A model generated the notes under the pieces. It saw nothing but the letters and a program-made list of their open reading frames with translations. It did not search any database and was not told the DNA's origin. Below, in pieces: positions 15,729 through 24,658 of a DNA stretch of 38,870 nucleotides (positions are counted from its first letter, which is position 1; each line of letters starts with the position of its first letter). Made by a program: the position numbers and the translations under genes. The DNA is from Gammaproteobacteria bacterium. Lineage in GTDB: Bacteria > Pseudomonadota > Gammaproteobacteria > UBA6429 > Thiohalophilaceae. Where the stretch lies: positions 1 to 38,870 of the forward strand of contig JAFLJQ010000187.1 of assembly GCA_022712915.1 (NCBI GenBank), in the 5' to 3' direction.

Positions 15729-16859
15729 TTAATATTGCATATCATCGGGAATGGGCAAATTACCCATTTTTAAATCACCCCGTTGTTGCCAGCCACGTTT
15801 TCGTTTTAACTGGAATATATAAGCAAGCACCTGTGCCACAGCCAGATACAAGCTATGCGGAATGGGGTAATCTATTTCAGTGGTATAATGAAGTGCACGG
15901 GCTAAAGGTGGTGCAGTCACAATCGGGACATTATGTTCACGTGCAATGGCTCGAATCTGAAAGGCAATAAGATCAACACCCTTGGCAACCACAACAGGGG
16001 CATCCATTGCGTTTTGATCGTACTTGAGTGCAACTGAATAATGTTCTGGGTTGGTAATGATGACATCGGCCTTGGGCACTTCAGCCATCATGCGTTGCTG
16101 GGCAATGTCACGTTGCATCTTGCGTACCCGACCACGGACTTCAGGATTACCCTCCGTATCCTTGTTTTCATCCTTTACTTCCTGGAAGGTCATTTTCAGT
16201 TGTTGTTTGTGATCCCATAACTGAAACGGCACATCAACCAGCGCAATCAATGTCATGGTAGAGCCAATCACCAAAAAGGCCATCACTAACAACTCGGCCG
16301 TATGAGCCACGCCCTGTTTAACAGGCTCATCACTCAGCCCAAGGTACTCACCCGCTTGATTATAAAGATAGATAATCGCAACCAAACCAATAAGAATAAA
16401 CTTGAGTAAGGCCTTTAACAGTTCAATCAATCCGCGCCAGGCAAAAATTCTTTTCACTCCCTTAATCGGATCAAGCTTCTCCCATTTAAATGCAATGGCC
16501 TGACCACTAATGTTGATACCTCCCCCCAGAAAAACAGGCCCCATCAAGGCAGCCACCACCATGACAATAAAAAATGGGGTAATGATACCAAGGGCATCAA
16601 GTATCGCGCGTTTGAACAAGACAGGCATGGCCGTGGGATCAAAAATTTGTTCCCGTGTGAGAGTCAATGACGTCTTAACCAGCGTCATCATTTCTGTCGC
16701 AAAATACGGGCCCAAAAACCACATTGCACCACCTGATAACATGAGCATTAACAGCGTGTTGAGTTCCCTGGAATTAGCTATCTGCCCCTTTTCTTTCGCC
16801 TGTTGCAGGCGTCGAGGCGTCGCCTGTTCAGTGCGTTCCTGTGCGGCCTTCTCTGCCAT
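15729..16859 (-). CDS. flhB: Flagellar export switch protein FlhB with NPEH motif
   Basis: 376-residue export protein that switches substrate specificity from rod/hook to filament. It shows the basic N-terminus (ERTEQATPRRLQQAKEKGQI), four membrane helices and the cytoplasmic domain. Self-cleavage normally occurs between N and P of NPTH; here the motif is NPEH (residues 270-273, bases 16052-16041) in IITNPEHYSVALKYD. N and P, the cleavage pair, are kept, but Thr is replaced by Glu. The start overlaps the fliR stop by one base. A C-terminal tail of about 25 residues (KRGWQQRGDLKMGNLPIPDD) extends past the core domain. Confidence 0.95.
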   Translation of the reverse strand: MAEKAAQERTEQATPRRLQQAKEKGQIANSRELNTLLMLMLSGGAMWFLGPYFATEMMTLVKTSLTLTREQIFDPTAMPVLFKRAILDALGIITPFFIVMVVAALMGPVFLGGGINISGQAIAFKWEKLDPIKGVKRIFAWRGLIELLKALLKFILIGLVAIIYLYNQAGEYLGLSDEPVKQGVAHTAELLVMAFLVIGSTMTLIALVDVPFQLWDHKQQLKMTFQEVKDENKDTEGNPEVRGRVRKMQRDIAQQRMMAEVPKADVIITNPEHYSVALKYDQNAMDAPVVVAKGVDLIAFQIRAIAREHNVPIVTAPPLARALHYTTEIDYPIPHSLYLAVAQVLAYIFQLKRKRGWQQRGDLKMGNLPIPDDMQY

Positions 16860-17644
16860 CAGGGCACCCCCATACCTAACAAATATTGCAACAAATGATA
16901 GACACGATTAAACATGGCATTGCTATTGGGTACAATGCTCGGCAAGGTGAGTAAAATAACGGCAAAGCCCAGCATCATGGTGATCGGAAAACCGATAGCA
17001 AAAATATTCAATTGCGGTGCGGCCCTTGTCATAATGCCAAAGGCCATATTCACCACTAACAAGGATGCAATGGCAGGCAAGGCAATACCCACCGCACCGG
17101 AGAATATCATGCTGCCCCAGGTCACCACTTGCCAGAAATCATCCGGTACCAAGCCCTTATCTGAAATCGGAATGTAGTGAAAACTATCCGTGAGTACCTC
17201 GATCATTACCAGATGGCCATCCAGACCAAGAAAGACTAGTAAAACCATCAAAACATATAGCTGACTGAGAACCGGTGCCTGAGTACCATTTTGCGGATCC
17301 ACCATCAATGAAAAACCCAGCCCCATTTGCAAGGCAACTATCTGACCGGCAGTAATAATGGCACTGACAACCAATTGCAGTGAAAACCCCATCAACACAC
17401 CAATCAAAACTTGTTGAATAACAATCAACACGCCAGTTGGACTCAGGGCATCAACTGACGGAACCATCGGTGAAACAATAGGCGCAACTACAAAAGTGAT
17501 CGTCAGAGCAAAGCCTAAACGAATACGAGCAGGAACTGGTTTTGATCCAAATAAGGGGGCAGACATAATCAAACCAGAAATTCGAAATAAAGGCCACATA
17601 TAAGAACCTACCAAGGCCGTTAACTCAGCACCACTGATAACCAT
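16859..17644 (-). CDS. fliR: Flagellar export protein FliR
   Basis: 261-residue membrane protein of the FliPQR export gate. Several hydrophobic segments and family-typical stretches are visible (MWPLFRISGLIMSAPLFGSK near the N-terminus, QQVLIGVLMGFSLQLVVSAI, GLGFSLMVDPQNG). It lies 4 bases behind fliQ and shares one base with flhB. Length is normal. Confidence 0.95.
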   Translation of the reverse strand: MVISGAELTALVGSYMWPLFRISGLIMSAPLFGSKPVPARIRLGFALTITFVVAPIVSPMVPSVDALSPTGVLIVIQQVLIGVLMGFSLQLVVSAIITAGQIVALQMGLGFSLMVDPQNGTQAPVLSQLYVLMVLLVFLGLDGHLVMIEVLTDSFHYIPISDKGLVPDDFWQVVTWGSMIFSGAVGIALPAIASLLVVNMAFGIMTRAAPQLNIFAIGFPITMMLGFAVILLTLPSIVPNSNAMFNRVYHLLQYLLGMGVP

Positions 17645-17648
17645 GGCA

Positions 17649-17918
17649 CTAACCTATAAGATAAGGGATGTCATGAATAAGCGTTGTCGTGTACTCCAAG
17701 ATCAAACGCAACATCCATGGGCCGGCAGCCATCAATGTCACCAGCGTTATAATCAGTTTAGGAATAAAGCTTAATGTCATTTCATTGATCTGCGTAGCCG
17801 CCTGAAACATACTGACTAGCAAACCCACTAGCAGTGCCGGTATCAAGGTAATCAAGGTCAAGATCAAAATCACTTCAAGTGCCTGCTGAAAGATCGTTAC
17901 CACACTATCAGGGGTCAT
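17649..17918 (-). CDS. fliQ: Flagellar export protein FliQ
   Basis: 89-residue, two-helix membrane protein of the FliPQR gate. The pattern LITLIPALLVGLLVSMFQAATQINEMTLSFIPKLI is characteristic of FliQ (shown as the family core). It is spaced 9 bases from fliP and 4 from fliR. Length is normal for the family. Confidence 0.95.
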   Translation of the reverse strand: MTPDSVVTIFQQALEVILILTLITLIPALLVGLLVSMFQAATQINEMTLSFIPKLIITLVTLMAAGPWMLRLILEYTTTLIHDIPYLIG

Positions 17919-17927
17919 AACGATTTC

Positions 17928-18683
17928 CTATACGTAGAAACTGGAGGCCAGTGTACCAATCACAATATTCCAGCCATCCACCAGCACAAATAGCATAATT
18001 TTGAATGGCAAGGAGATAATCATCGGTGACAACATCATCATACCCATGGACATCAAGACACTGGACACAACCAGATCAATAATCAAAAAGGGTATAAATA
18101 ATAAGAACCCAATTTGAAATGCTGTCTTCAGCTCACTGGTAACAAAGGCTGGCAATAAGATTGATAGAGGCACATGTTGCGGTGATTCAATATCCTTTCT
18201 ACCGGAGATCCTGGCAAACATGGCAATATCATTCTCTCGAGTCTGACCGAGCATAAAAGTTTTTATTGGCTCACTGGCCTTTTCAATAGCATTTTCAAAA
18301 TTGAGCGTTTCATTCATGTAGGGTTCTACTGCATCCTGATAAATACGTTCGAATACTGGCGCCATAATAAAAAATGTCAGAAATAATGCCAGACCAACAA
18401 TAGTTTGGGATGAAGGGGCCTGCATTAAACCAATGGCCTGTCGAAGAATCGACAGCACAATAACAATCCGAGTAAAGGAGGTCATCATGACCAGCGCCGC
18501 AGGGATGAACGTCATTGCCGTCATCAAGGCCAGGACCTGAATACTTAGGCTATAGGTCTCATTACCATCAGGCCCTTTTGTTACTGTAACGGCCTGCAAT
18601 CCTGTTTGTGCCATGACGCTATCAATGGGGAAAAAACTGCATAGCAACACAAAAAACATAGACCATAAGCCTGCGCTCATCAT
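17928..18683 (-). CDS. fliP: Flagellar export protein FliP
   Basis: 251-residue gate protein with an N-terminal cleavable signal ([20 protein letters not shown], likely cleavage before QTG). The helices follow ([48 protein letters not shown]). The end [19 protein letters not shown] is typical of FliP. Two ATGs stand side by side at the start (18683, 18680); the first overlaps the fliO stop. Confidence 0.95.
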   Translation of the reverse strand: MMSAGLWSMFFVLLCSFFPIDSVMAQTGLQAVTVTKGPDGNETYSLSIQVLALMTAMTFIPAALVMMTSFTRIVIVLSILRQAIGLMQAPSSQTIVGLALFLTFFIMAPVFERIYQDAVEPYMNETLNFENAIEKASEPIKTFMLGQTRENDIAMFARISGRKDIESPQHVPLSILLPAFVTSELKTAFQIGFLLFIPFLIIDLVVSSVLMSMGMMMLSPMIISLPFKIMLFVLVDGWNIVIGTLASSFYV

Positions 18684-19126
18684 TTTGTCTTACCTTGTAT
18701 AACCGACTGTAAACGATCGGCAAAACTCATCCCGCCATCCGTCTTGTTGTTACCCATATCAACGGATTGTTCCAAAACATGTAAGGTGCGAATCTGCCCT
18801 GGTGCCAGGCCAATCAATAATTGTTTATTACCAACCTGTACCAATACAATGCGTTCACGCTGACCGAGAGACAATCCACCCAAAATACGCAAAGCACCAT
18901 GAGATACCTGTTGAAAACTACCCATACGGCGAATAAACCAGGCCATGCCAAAAATAAGCCCCAGCACAAATAACAAACCGAGAAACATTTGGAGGAAATC
19001 TCCCGCACCCACCGGTTCAGAGATTAAAGGGCCAGGCATAGTTTTACCAACCTCGGCCAATACAGGAACACTCCAAATCAACATAAGAGCAATATTAATT
19101 TTTTTAAAAATTTGTCTCATATTCAT
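18680..19126 (-). CDS. fliO: Flagellar biosynthesis protein FliO
   Basis: 148-residue membrane protein that helps FliP assemble. An N-terminal signal-like segment (about 8-24) is followed by a second membrane helix ([21 protein letters not shown], about 44-64) and a short cytoplasmic domain with [25 protein letters not shown], the conserved FliO stretch. It overlaps fliN by 4 bases and fliP by 4 bases. Confidence 0.92.
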   Translation of the reverse strand: MNMRQIFKKINIALMLIWSVPVLAEVGKTMPGPLISEPVGAGDFLQMFLGLLFVLGLIFGMAWFIRRMGSFQQVSHGALRILGGLSLGQRERIVLVQVGNKQLLIGLAPGQIRTLHVLEQSVDMGNNKTDGGMSFADRLQSVIQGKTK

Positions 19127-19572
19127 TGAAGTTTTTTCACTCGTTCGACCGGACTAATTACATCAGTAAGACGAATACCAAACTTTTCATTCACCACAAC
19201 AACCTCACCGTGCGCTATCAAGGTACCATTGATTAATACATCCAATGGTTCACCGGCCAGACGATCAAGTTCGATTACCGAACCCTGATTTAACTGCAAC
19301 AGGTTTCGAATACTAATCTTGGTTTGGCCAATTTCCATTGAGATGACAACGGGCACATCCAGAATGACATCAAGATTAAATTCTTCATCACCAGGTATCC
19401 CATCATCCTGCAGATTTTGCAGACCAGCCGGACTCGCCTCTCCACCCGCTTCTTCAAGTGCATCAGCCCATTCATCCGTTGTAGCTTGATCATTCTGTAA
19501 TGTAGATGCATCCGGGCTGGCTTGTTCCCCCTGAATAACATCTGCATCTTGAGGTGTATCTGTATCACTCAT
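19123..19572 (-). CDS. fliN: Flagellar motor switch protein FliN
   Basis: 149-residue C-ring protein. A low-complexity acidic N-terminus (about 1-65, D/E/A/Q-rich) precedes the SpoA-type domain (NLDVILDVPVVISMEIGQTKISIRNLLQLNQGSVIELDRLAGEPLDVLING, in outline). It works with FliM and FliG in torque switching. The start overlaps the fliM stop (ATGA). Confidence 0.96.
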   Translation of the reverse strand: MSDTDTPQDADVIQGEQASPDASTLQNDQATTDEWADALEEAGGEASPAGLQNLQDDGIPGDEEFNLDVILDVPVVISMEIGQTKISIRNLLQLNQGSVIELDRLAGEPLDVLINGTLIAHGEVVVVNEKFGIRLTDVISPVERVKKLQ

Positions 19573-20594
19573 GTATCAACTCCCGCCGCAATAAGTGCAC
19601 GTGTGGCTTCGTTTGGATTAATAGGTTTTTCAATTCGTTTTGTCAGTTTGATGGCAACATTGTCACCACTTTGTCCATAGATCCCTCGATATATAGGAAT
19701 GCCTTCAGCACGCACTATGACCGTTTCAGGCATATCAATCGGTATCACATCACCTTCCTTAAGTTTGAGAATATCGCGTACTTTTAATTTGACTTGTGCC
19801 AAGGCCGATTGAAGATCCAACTCTGCTGCCTTAAAGTCTTCACGCAAAGCAACCGCCCATCGATCATCTTTATCAACCCGATCACTTTGCACACCGGCAT
19901 CAAGCAGTTCACGAATCGGTTCCAGCATGGCATAAGGCAAGACCACCTGAAACTGCCCTCCACCACCATCCAGTTCAACATGAAATGAACTGACCACAAC
20001 CACTTCTGTTGGACTCACAATGGTCGCAAACTCAGGATTAAGTTCCATATTCAGAAACTCAAACTGTACCGGTACAACAGGCCGCCATGCCTCCGTCAAA
20101 TCATTAAATGCATGATTCAAAACTAACGAAATAATACGCTGTTCAGTTGCCGTCAGATCCCGTCCTTCAATCTTGGCATGACGACCTGTACCACCAAAAA
20201 AATTATCGACAATAATAAAAACCAGTTTTGGATCAAAGACACACAGAGCCGAACCTCGCAATGGATGGATCTTGACAATATTCAAGCTGGTTGGAACAAA
20301 CAAACTATGAATGTATTCGGTGAATTTCAACATTTGCACTCCTCCCACAGATATTTCAGCAGAGCGACGCAACATATTGAACATGCTTACCCGGAAATAA
20401 CGTGCAAAACGTTCATTGATCATTTCCAGGGTGGGCATGCGACCGCGTACAATGCGGTCCTGGCTGGCAAAGTCATATATAGAAACACTACCATCAGCTG
20501 AAGACATGTCCGTTTGAGTCTGGACATCACCACTATCAACGCCATGTAACAGGGCATCAATCTCATCTTGAGATAAAAGGTCATTTACGGCCAC
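19569..20594 (-). CDS. fliM: Flagellar motor switch protein FliM
   Basis: 341-residue C-ring protein that receives CheY-P. The N-terminal LLSQDEIDALLHG is the CheY-P-binding peptide. The middle CheC-like domain and the C-terminal SpoA domain (LKLKEGDVIPIDMPETVIVRAEGIPIYRG, in outline) follow. The start is GTG at 20594 with GAGG 4 bases ahead; no better ATG fits. It lies 11 bases behind fliL. Confidence 0.96.
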   Translation of the reverse strand: MAVNDLLSQDEIDALLHGVDSGDVQTQTDMSSADGSVSIYDFASQDRIVRGRMPTLEMINERFARYFRVSMFNMLRRSAEISVGGVQMLKFTEYIHSLFVPTSLNIVKIHPLRGSALCVFDPKLVFIIVDNFFGGTGRHAKIEGRDLTATEQRIISLVLNHAFNDLTEAWRPVVPVQFEFLNMELNPEFATIVSPTEVVVVSSFHVELDGGGGQFQVVLPYAMLEPIRELLDAGVQSDRVDKDDRWAVALREDFKAAELDLQSALAQVKLKVRDILKLKEGDVIPIDMPETVIVRAEGIPIYRGIYGQSGDNVAIKLTKRIEKPINPNEATRALIAAGVDT

Positions 20595-20605
20595 AGTTCC
20601 TCACC

Positions 20606-21103
20606 TTATTGCATAATAAACATTGTAAAATAAACAGCTTCGATACCTGGAGCTTTAGGATTAGTCCCCAGAACTTCCTGCACCTTGGCCAGGACATCAG
20701 CACGTAACTTTTCTTTACCCACCAAAGTTCTTAGTTCACTGTATTTTTGGCCACTCAATAACAACAGAATCTGATGACGCATAGCCGGCATGTTTTGCAC
20801 AGCCTGATCAAGATATAATTGCTGTCTGGCCATGAGTTGAATTTCAAGCTGGATATAATTGACTTCTTGCTCAGCGGTAAAATTCACAATGAATTCAGGT
20901 TCCAGCTTCAAATAGAGAGTCGGGTTTATCTCTGCCAGTTCTTTTTTCTTGTCCTCATCCGTTTTTTCCAGTGCACCAGAGAAATAGAGCGTAGCCCCGA
21001 CAGAACCGCCAATCAGTAATATGGCTACAACGATCATGATGATCATCTTTCCGGGACCGGATTTTTTTTCTTCCTCGTCGAGGTTGAGTTCGTCTCTTGC
21101 CAT
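20606..21103 (-). CDS. fliL: Flagellar basal body-associated protein FliL
   Basis: 165-residue single-span membrane protein that supports stator function. After an acidic/basic N-terminus (DELNLDEEEKKSGPGK) comes one helix (about 20-43) and a periplasmic stomatin-like domain (YLKLEPEFIVNF ... VNYIQLEIQLMARQ). It is the first gene of the block, about 37 bases downstream of the transcript start expected from the sigma-54 promoter. Confidence 0.94.
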   Translation of the reverse strand: MARDELNLDEEEKKSGPGKMIIMIVVAILLIGGSVGATLYFSGALEKTDEDKKKELAEINPTLYLKLEPEFIVNFTAEQEVNYIQLEIQLMARQQLYLDQAVQNMPAMRHQILLLLSGQKYSELRTLVGKEKLRADVLAKVQEVLGTNPKAPGIEAVYFTMFIMQ

Positions 21104-21150
21104 CGTGTTCTATATCCAATTCACAGATAATGTTATGTGTATACATAGTT

Positions 21151-21166
21151 AGCAAAACGTATGCCA
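21151..21166 (-). promoter_or_regulatory. Sigma-54 (RpoN) promoter for the fliL operon
   Basis: Minus strand TGGCATACGTTTTGCT: the -24 GG and -12 GC are exactly 10 bases apart, and the -12 TTGCT fits the consensus TGGCAC-N5-TTGCA/T. It lies 48 bases ahead of fliL. In Pseudomonas the same operon depends on RpoN with the enhancer protein FleQ; fleQ is not in the window. Confidence 0.8.
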
Positions 21167-21329
21167 CAAGGCTGTGAATTTAGAACTTAATAAAATCAAT
21201 CAGTTAGACGCTGCATAGCCCATGTCGTCAATGACTTGACGTGCATTTAAATGCCAGATCCAAGAAAAAGATGTCAAGAGTGTGACGGGTGGACGAGAGA
21301 CCAGGCCGAGCAGGAACTGGAGCCCGGAT

Positions 21330-21355
21330 TAGAACGTAGGGCTAGAACGTAGAGC
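21330..21355. repeat. Two 13-bp tandem repeats at the end of orn
   Basis: TAGAACGTAGGGC (21330-21342) and TAGAACGTAGAGC (21343-21355) differ at one base, and a third partial unit (TAGAA) touches the orn stop codon. They lie in the 257-bp gap between fliL and orn, which also has a 12-bp palindrome GCATTTAAATGC (21243-21254) and a CGTCAA/TTGACG hairpin (21226-21241). No gene is seen in the gap. Confidence 0.7.
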
Positions 21356-21360
21356 TAGAA

Positions 21361-21918
21361 TTAATCAGGGAGTTTTATAAAATGTTCACGGTAATAGACC
21401 AACTCACGGATGGAGTCACGAACATCGTCCAGGGCCAGATGACTACCCTGCTTGTCATAACCTCTATAAATTTTTGGAGACCAACGCTTTGCCAGTTCCT
21501 TGAGGCTACTAACATCAAGGTTGCGATAATGAAAAAAGACCTCCAGTTCAGGCATACAACGGGCCAGAAAACGGCGATCCTGACAAATGCTATTACCACA
21601 CATCGGCGAACTACCCGCTGGAACGTATTGGCGCAGAAATTCAATCGTTTTTTGTTCTGCTTTGACTTCTGTGGTCGTGCTGTTTTTGACCCGCTCCACT
21701 AAACCTGACTGTCCGTGTTGTTTGGTATTCCAGTCATCCATTTTCAGGAGCACATCATCGGCTTGGTGAATGGCCATAACCGGCCCTTCCTCGAGGATAT
21801 TCAGATTTGCATCGGTGACGATGGTTGCAATCTCAATAATCACATCATTCTGCGTATCCAGACCCGTCATTTCGAGGTCAATCCAAATCAAATTATTTTT
21901 ATCTTGTGTCATAACCAT
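21361..21918 (-). CDS. orn: Oligoribonuclease
   Basis: 185-residue DEDDh 3'-5' exonuclease that degrades 2-5-nt RNAs, including pGpG from c-di-GMP breakdown. First acidic motif IDLEMTGLD (D14, E16), then [11 protein letters not shown] and the final [10 protein letters not shown] with the DEDDh-type His. Length is normal. ATG at 21918 or 21912 (two codons later) are both possible. It is divergent from the M48 gene, with 84 bases between the starts. Confidence 0.97.
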   Translation of the reverse strand: MVMTQDKNNLIWIDLEMTGLDTQNDVIIEIATIVTDANLNILEEGPVMAIHQADDVLLKMDDWNTKQHGQSGLVERVKNSTTTEVKAEQKTIEFLRQYVPAGSSPMCGNSICQDRRFLARCMPELEVFFHYRNLDVSSLKELAKRWSPKIYRGYDKQGSHLALDDVRDSIRELVYYREHFIKLPD

Positions 21919-22002
21919 TTGTCTATAATTAACTTGCCATGCATTCTACCAGACGCTAACCTCCATTGCCTATGAAGCAGAACAAATGAGGACATATTCA
22001 TC

Positions 22003-23247
22003 ATGCAGTTGGTAACCACGATATTTATAGTGGCATTAATTTTGGCATTTATGCTGGAATTCTGGCTTGATCAGCGGCAAATAAAACATGTGCTGATCAA
22101 CCGCAAACAGGTTCCCGATGATTTTGCCGACCGCATTTCTCTCGAAGAACATCAAAAAGCCGCCGATTATACCGTCGCCAAAACCCGTTTTGGCTCAGTG
22201 AACCAAGTTGTCGGTGTATTTATCCTACTAGCATGGACCTTGGGCGGTGGGATCGATGCGCTGGACCAAGTATGGCGATCATTCGCATTCAACAATATTT
22301 TAACCGGAGCAGGCGTCATGCTGAGTGTCATGCTGATTTCCGGACTTATTGAACTGCCCCTGTCTGCCTATCGCACCTTTAATATAGAACAGCATTATGG
22401 CTTTAATAACAGCAATTTTTCACTTTTCATCAGTGACATACTAAAACAAACCGCACTCAGCCTCATCATCGGCGCTCCAATCCTTTTGGTTATTCTCTGG
22501 CTGATGCAACACATGGGGGACATGTGGTGGTTATACGTCTGGGCGGTGTGGATGGGCTTCAGCCTGCTAATGTTATGGGCCTATCCGTCCTTTATTGCCC
22601 CTATATTTAACAAATTTTCACCACTGGAGAATAGTGATTTACGTACACGCATCGAGAACTTGTTAAAGCGTTGCGGTTTCACCAGTAATGGCATTTTTAT
22701 CATGGATGGTTCAAAACGCTCCAGTCATGGCAATGCCTACTTCACCGGTCTTGGTAAGAACAAACGTATTGTCTTTTTTGATACCCTGCTCAAGTCACTC
22801 GAGCCGGAAGAAACTGAAGCTGTACTGGCCCATGAACTCGGCCACTTTAAACATAAACACATCCAGAAACGTATTGTCTCCATGGCCATTATGACACTAA
22901 TTGGACTTGGCATTCTGGGCTTTTTAATGCAACAGGCAAGTTTCTATTCAGGGTTGGGTGTATCACAGCCATCACAATATGCGGCACTTATTCTGTTTAT
23001 GATGGTAACCCCCCTGTTCAGCATCTATCTGCAACCGATGTTCTCCTGGTTCAGCCGCAAACATGAGTTCGAGGCCGACGCCTTTGCCGCTGAGCAAAGC
23101 AATGCTGCGCATCTGATTCAAGCTCTGGTCAAGCTATACAAGGAAAATGCCAGCACCCTGACACCAGATCCACTATATTCAGCCTTCCATGACTCACACC
23201 CCCCTGCCCCGGTACGCATCGCCCACTTAGCAACAAGTGGCAGCTAA
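22003..23247 (+). CDS. M48 family membrane metallopeptidase (Ste24/CAAX-protease type)
   Basis: 414-residue integral membrane zinc protease. About six hydrophobic segments flank the active site. The zinc motif HELGH is at residues 277-281 (AVLAHELGHFKH), and a third ligand Glu lies in HEFEADAFA. The region YPSFIAPIFNKF and GSKRSSHGNAYFTGLGKNKRIVFFDTLL are typical of Ste24-like members (longer than HtpX). GAGG is 8 bases ahead of the ATG. It starts a cluster with phhB and rsgA. Its bacterial substrates are not known; quality control of membrane proteins is a reasonable guess. Confidence 0.9.
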   Translation: MQLVTTIFIVALILAFMLEFWLDQRQIKHVLINRKQVPDDFADRISLEEHQKAADYTVAKTRFGSVNQVVGVFILLAWTLGGGIDALDQVWRSFAFNNILTGAGVMLSVMLISGLIELPLSAYRTFNIEQHYGFNNSNFSLFISDILKQTALSLIIGAPILLVILWLMQHMGDMWWLYVWAVWMGFSLLMLWAYPSFIAPIFNKFSPLENSDLRTRIENLLKRCGFTSNGIFIMDGSKRSSHGNAYFTGLGKNKRIVFFDTLLKSLEPEETEAVLAHELGHFKHKHIQKRIVSMAIMTLIGLGILGFLMQQASFYSGLGVSQPSQYAALILFMMVTPLFSIYLQPMFSWFSRKHEFEADAFAAEQSNAAHLIQALVKLYKENASTLTPDPLYSAFHDSHPPAPVRIAHLATSGS

Positions 23248-23273
23248 AACACGGTATCCAGTATCTGATAAGT

Positions 23274-23558
23274 ATGCGATTGAATGAAAAACAGGTTCAT
23301 GAACAATTATCAGAGCTGGAGGGTTGGCAACTGGATAAAAATAAACTCTGCATCTGGCAGGATTTCAAATGTAAAGACTTCTACCAGACCATGACCTTCG
23401 TTAATAAAGTTGCTGATATCGCCCATACAGAGGATCACCACCCTGATATGGAAATCGGCTATAATCACTGTATGATTAGATACACAACTCACTCATTGAG
23501 TGGGCTGAGTGAAAAAGATTTTATTTGTGCACGGCACATTAACGCACTAAAAAACTGA
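23274..23558 (+). CDS. phhB: Pterin-4a-carbinolamine dehydratase
   Basis: 94-residue protein that dehydrates the carbinolamine form of tetrahydrobiopterin after aromatic amino acid hydroxylation. The signature HHPDMEIGYNHCMIRYTTHSLSGLSEKDFICAR carries the catalytic His cluster (shown in outline: EDHHPD, YN, THS, GLS). No phenylalanine hydroxylase gene is in the window. It lies 26 bases behind the M48 gene and 10 ahead of rsgA, so probably one operon. The ribosome site is weak. Confidence 0.93.
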   Translation: MRLNEKQVHEQLSELEGWQLDKNKLCIWQDFKCKDFYQTMTFVNKVADIAHTEDHHPDMEIGYNHCMIRYTTHSLSGLSEKDFICARHINALKN

Positions 23559-23568
23559 TATCCACTTC

Positions 23569-24534
23569 ATGTCGAAACGCAAACTCACCAAACTTCAGCA
23601 AACAAGGATAAAACAACAACAGGAGCAAGCGACAGTAACCGCTTCCGGTCAGCATGCCATCGTCACAGCCAACCGTGGCAAGACGGTGATTATTGAGGAT
23701 CAGGCACAACAAACCTTTATCTGCAACATAAGACAGAATATCGACACCCTGGTATGCGGTGACCATGTCATCTGGCAACAGCAGGATGAGACGACAGGCG
23801 TTGTCCTGGCTCTGGAGCCACGCACTAACTACCTTGCCAGACCTGATCGGCGCGGTCAGGCCAAAGTGGTTGCAGCCAACATTGATCAACTCATGATTGT
23901 CTCCGCCGTCAAACCTGCCCTCAATACTCGCTTGATCGATCGTTATCTGGTGGCAGCCGAACTTTCCGACATCACCCCGCTGATTGTATTTAATAAAATC
24001 GATCTACCTGACAAGATCAAAATGAATGATTTTCAGGAACAACTGTCAATTTATACTGAACTTGGTTACCAGGTTGTTTTTACCAGCGCAAAGCAAGACA
24101 AGGGAATCAGTGACTTACAATCAATTTTAGTCGATAAAATCAGTGTTTTTGTTGGCCACTCCGGTGTCGGAAAATCATCCATCATTAATGCCTTGTTGCC
24201 TGAATCACCCGCAGAAGTTGGCGAAATTTCTGACAGTACACAAAAGGGCCGCCATACAACAACTCTCGCCCAGCTCTATCACCTGCCTAATGGCGGAAAT
24301 CTTATTGACTCACCAGGTATTAGGGAATTTGGACTCTGGCAGGTCAAACTACAGCAGGCCGCTGAAGGTTTTATAGAATTCAGACCCTATCTGAGACATT
24401 GCCGTTTTCGTGACTGTCTGCATGAAGAAGAACCGGGTTGCCGTATTCTAGAAGCCGTTAAAGAAGGGAAAATCACTGATATGCGCTGGGATAGTTACCG
24501 ACGAATCATGGACTCACTAAGAGAGGCTCCATAA
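23569..24534 (+). CDS. rsgA: Ribosome small-subunit maturation GTPase RsgA
   Basis: 321-residue circularly permuted GTPase that checks late 30S assembly. An OB-fold region (about 30-90) is followed by G4 NKID, then G1 GHSGVGKSSIINAL and G3 DSPGIREFG, the permuted order specific to this family. A C-terminal zinc knuckle (CRFRDCLHEEEPGC) closes the protein. The N-terminus is rich in Lys and Gln. It is often next to orn in gammaproteobacteria, as here (divergent, two genes apart). Confidence 0.96.
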   Translation: MSKRKLTKLQQTRIKQQQEQATVTASGQHAIVTANRGKTVIIEDQAQQTFICNIRQNIDTLVCGDHVIWQQQDETTGVVLALEPRTNYLARPDRRGQAKVVAANIDQLMIVSAVKPALNTRLIDRYLVAAELSDITPLIVFNKIDLPDKIKMNDFQEQLSIYTELGYQVVFTSAKQDKGISDLQSILVDKISVFVGHSGVGKSSIINALLPESPAEVGEISDSTQKGRHTTTLAQLYHLPNGGNLIDSPGIREFGLWQVKLQQAAEGFIEFRPYLRHCRFRDCLHEEEPGCRILEAVKEGKITDMRWDSYRRIMDSLREAP

Positions 24535-24658
24535 CCGCAACTTACCGGTCAACATCCAATGCAAGGCGCGGCTCTTTAAAATATCAAACAAAACGCCACT
24601 GTTTAAGGCCTTATGCCAGGACAAATCAAATCAATGGATAGACAAAAAGTCGGATCAC

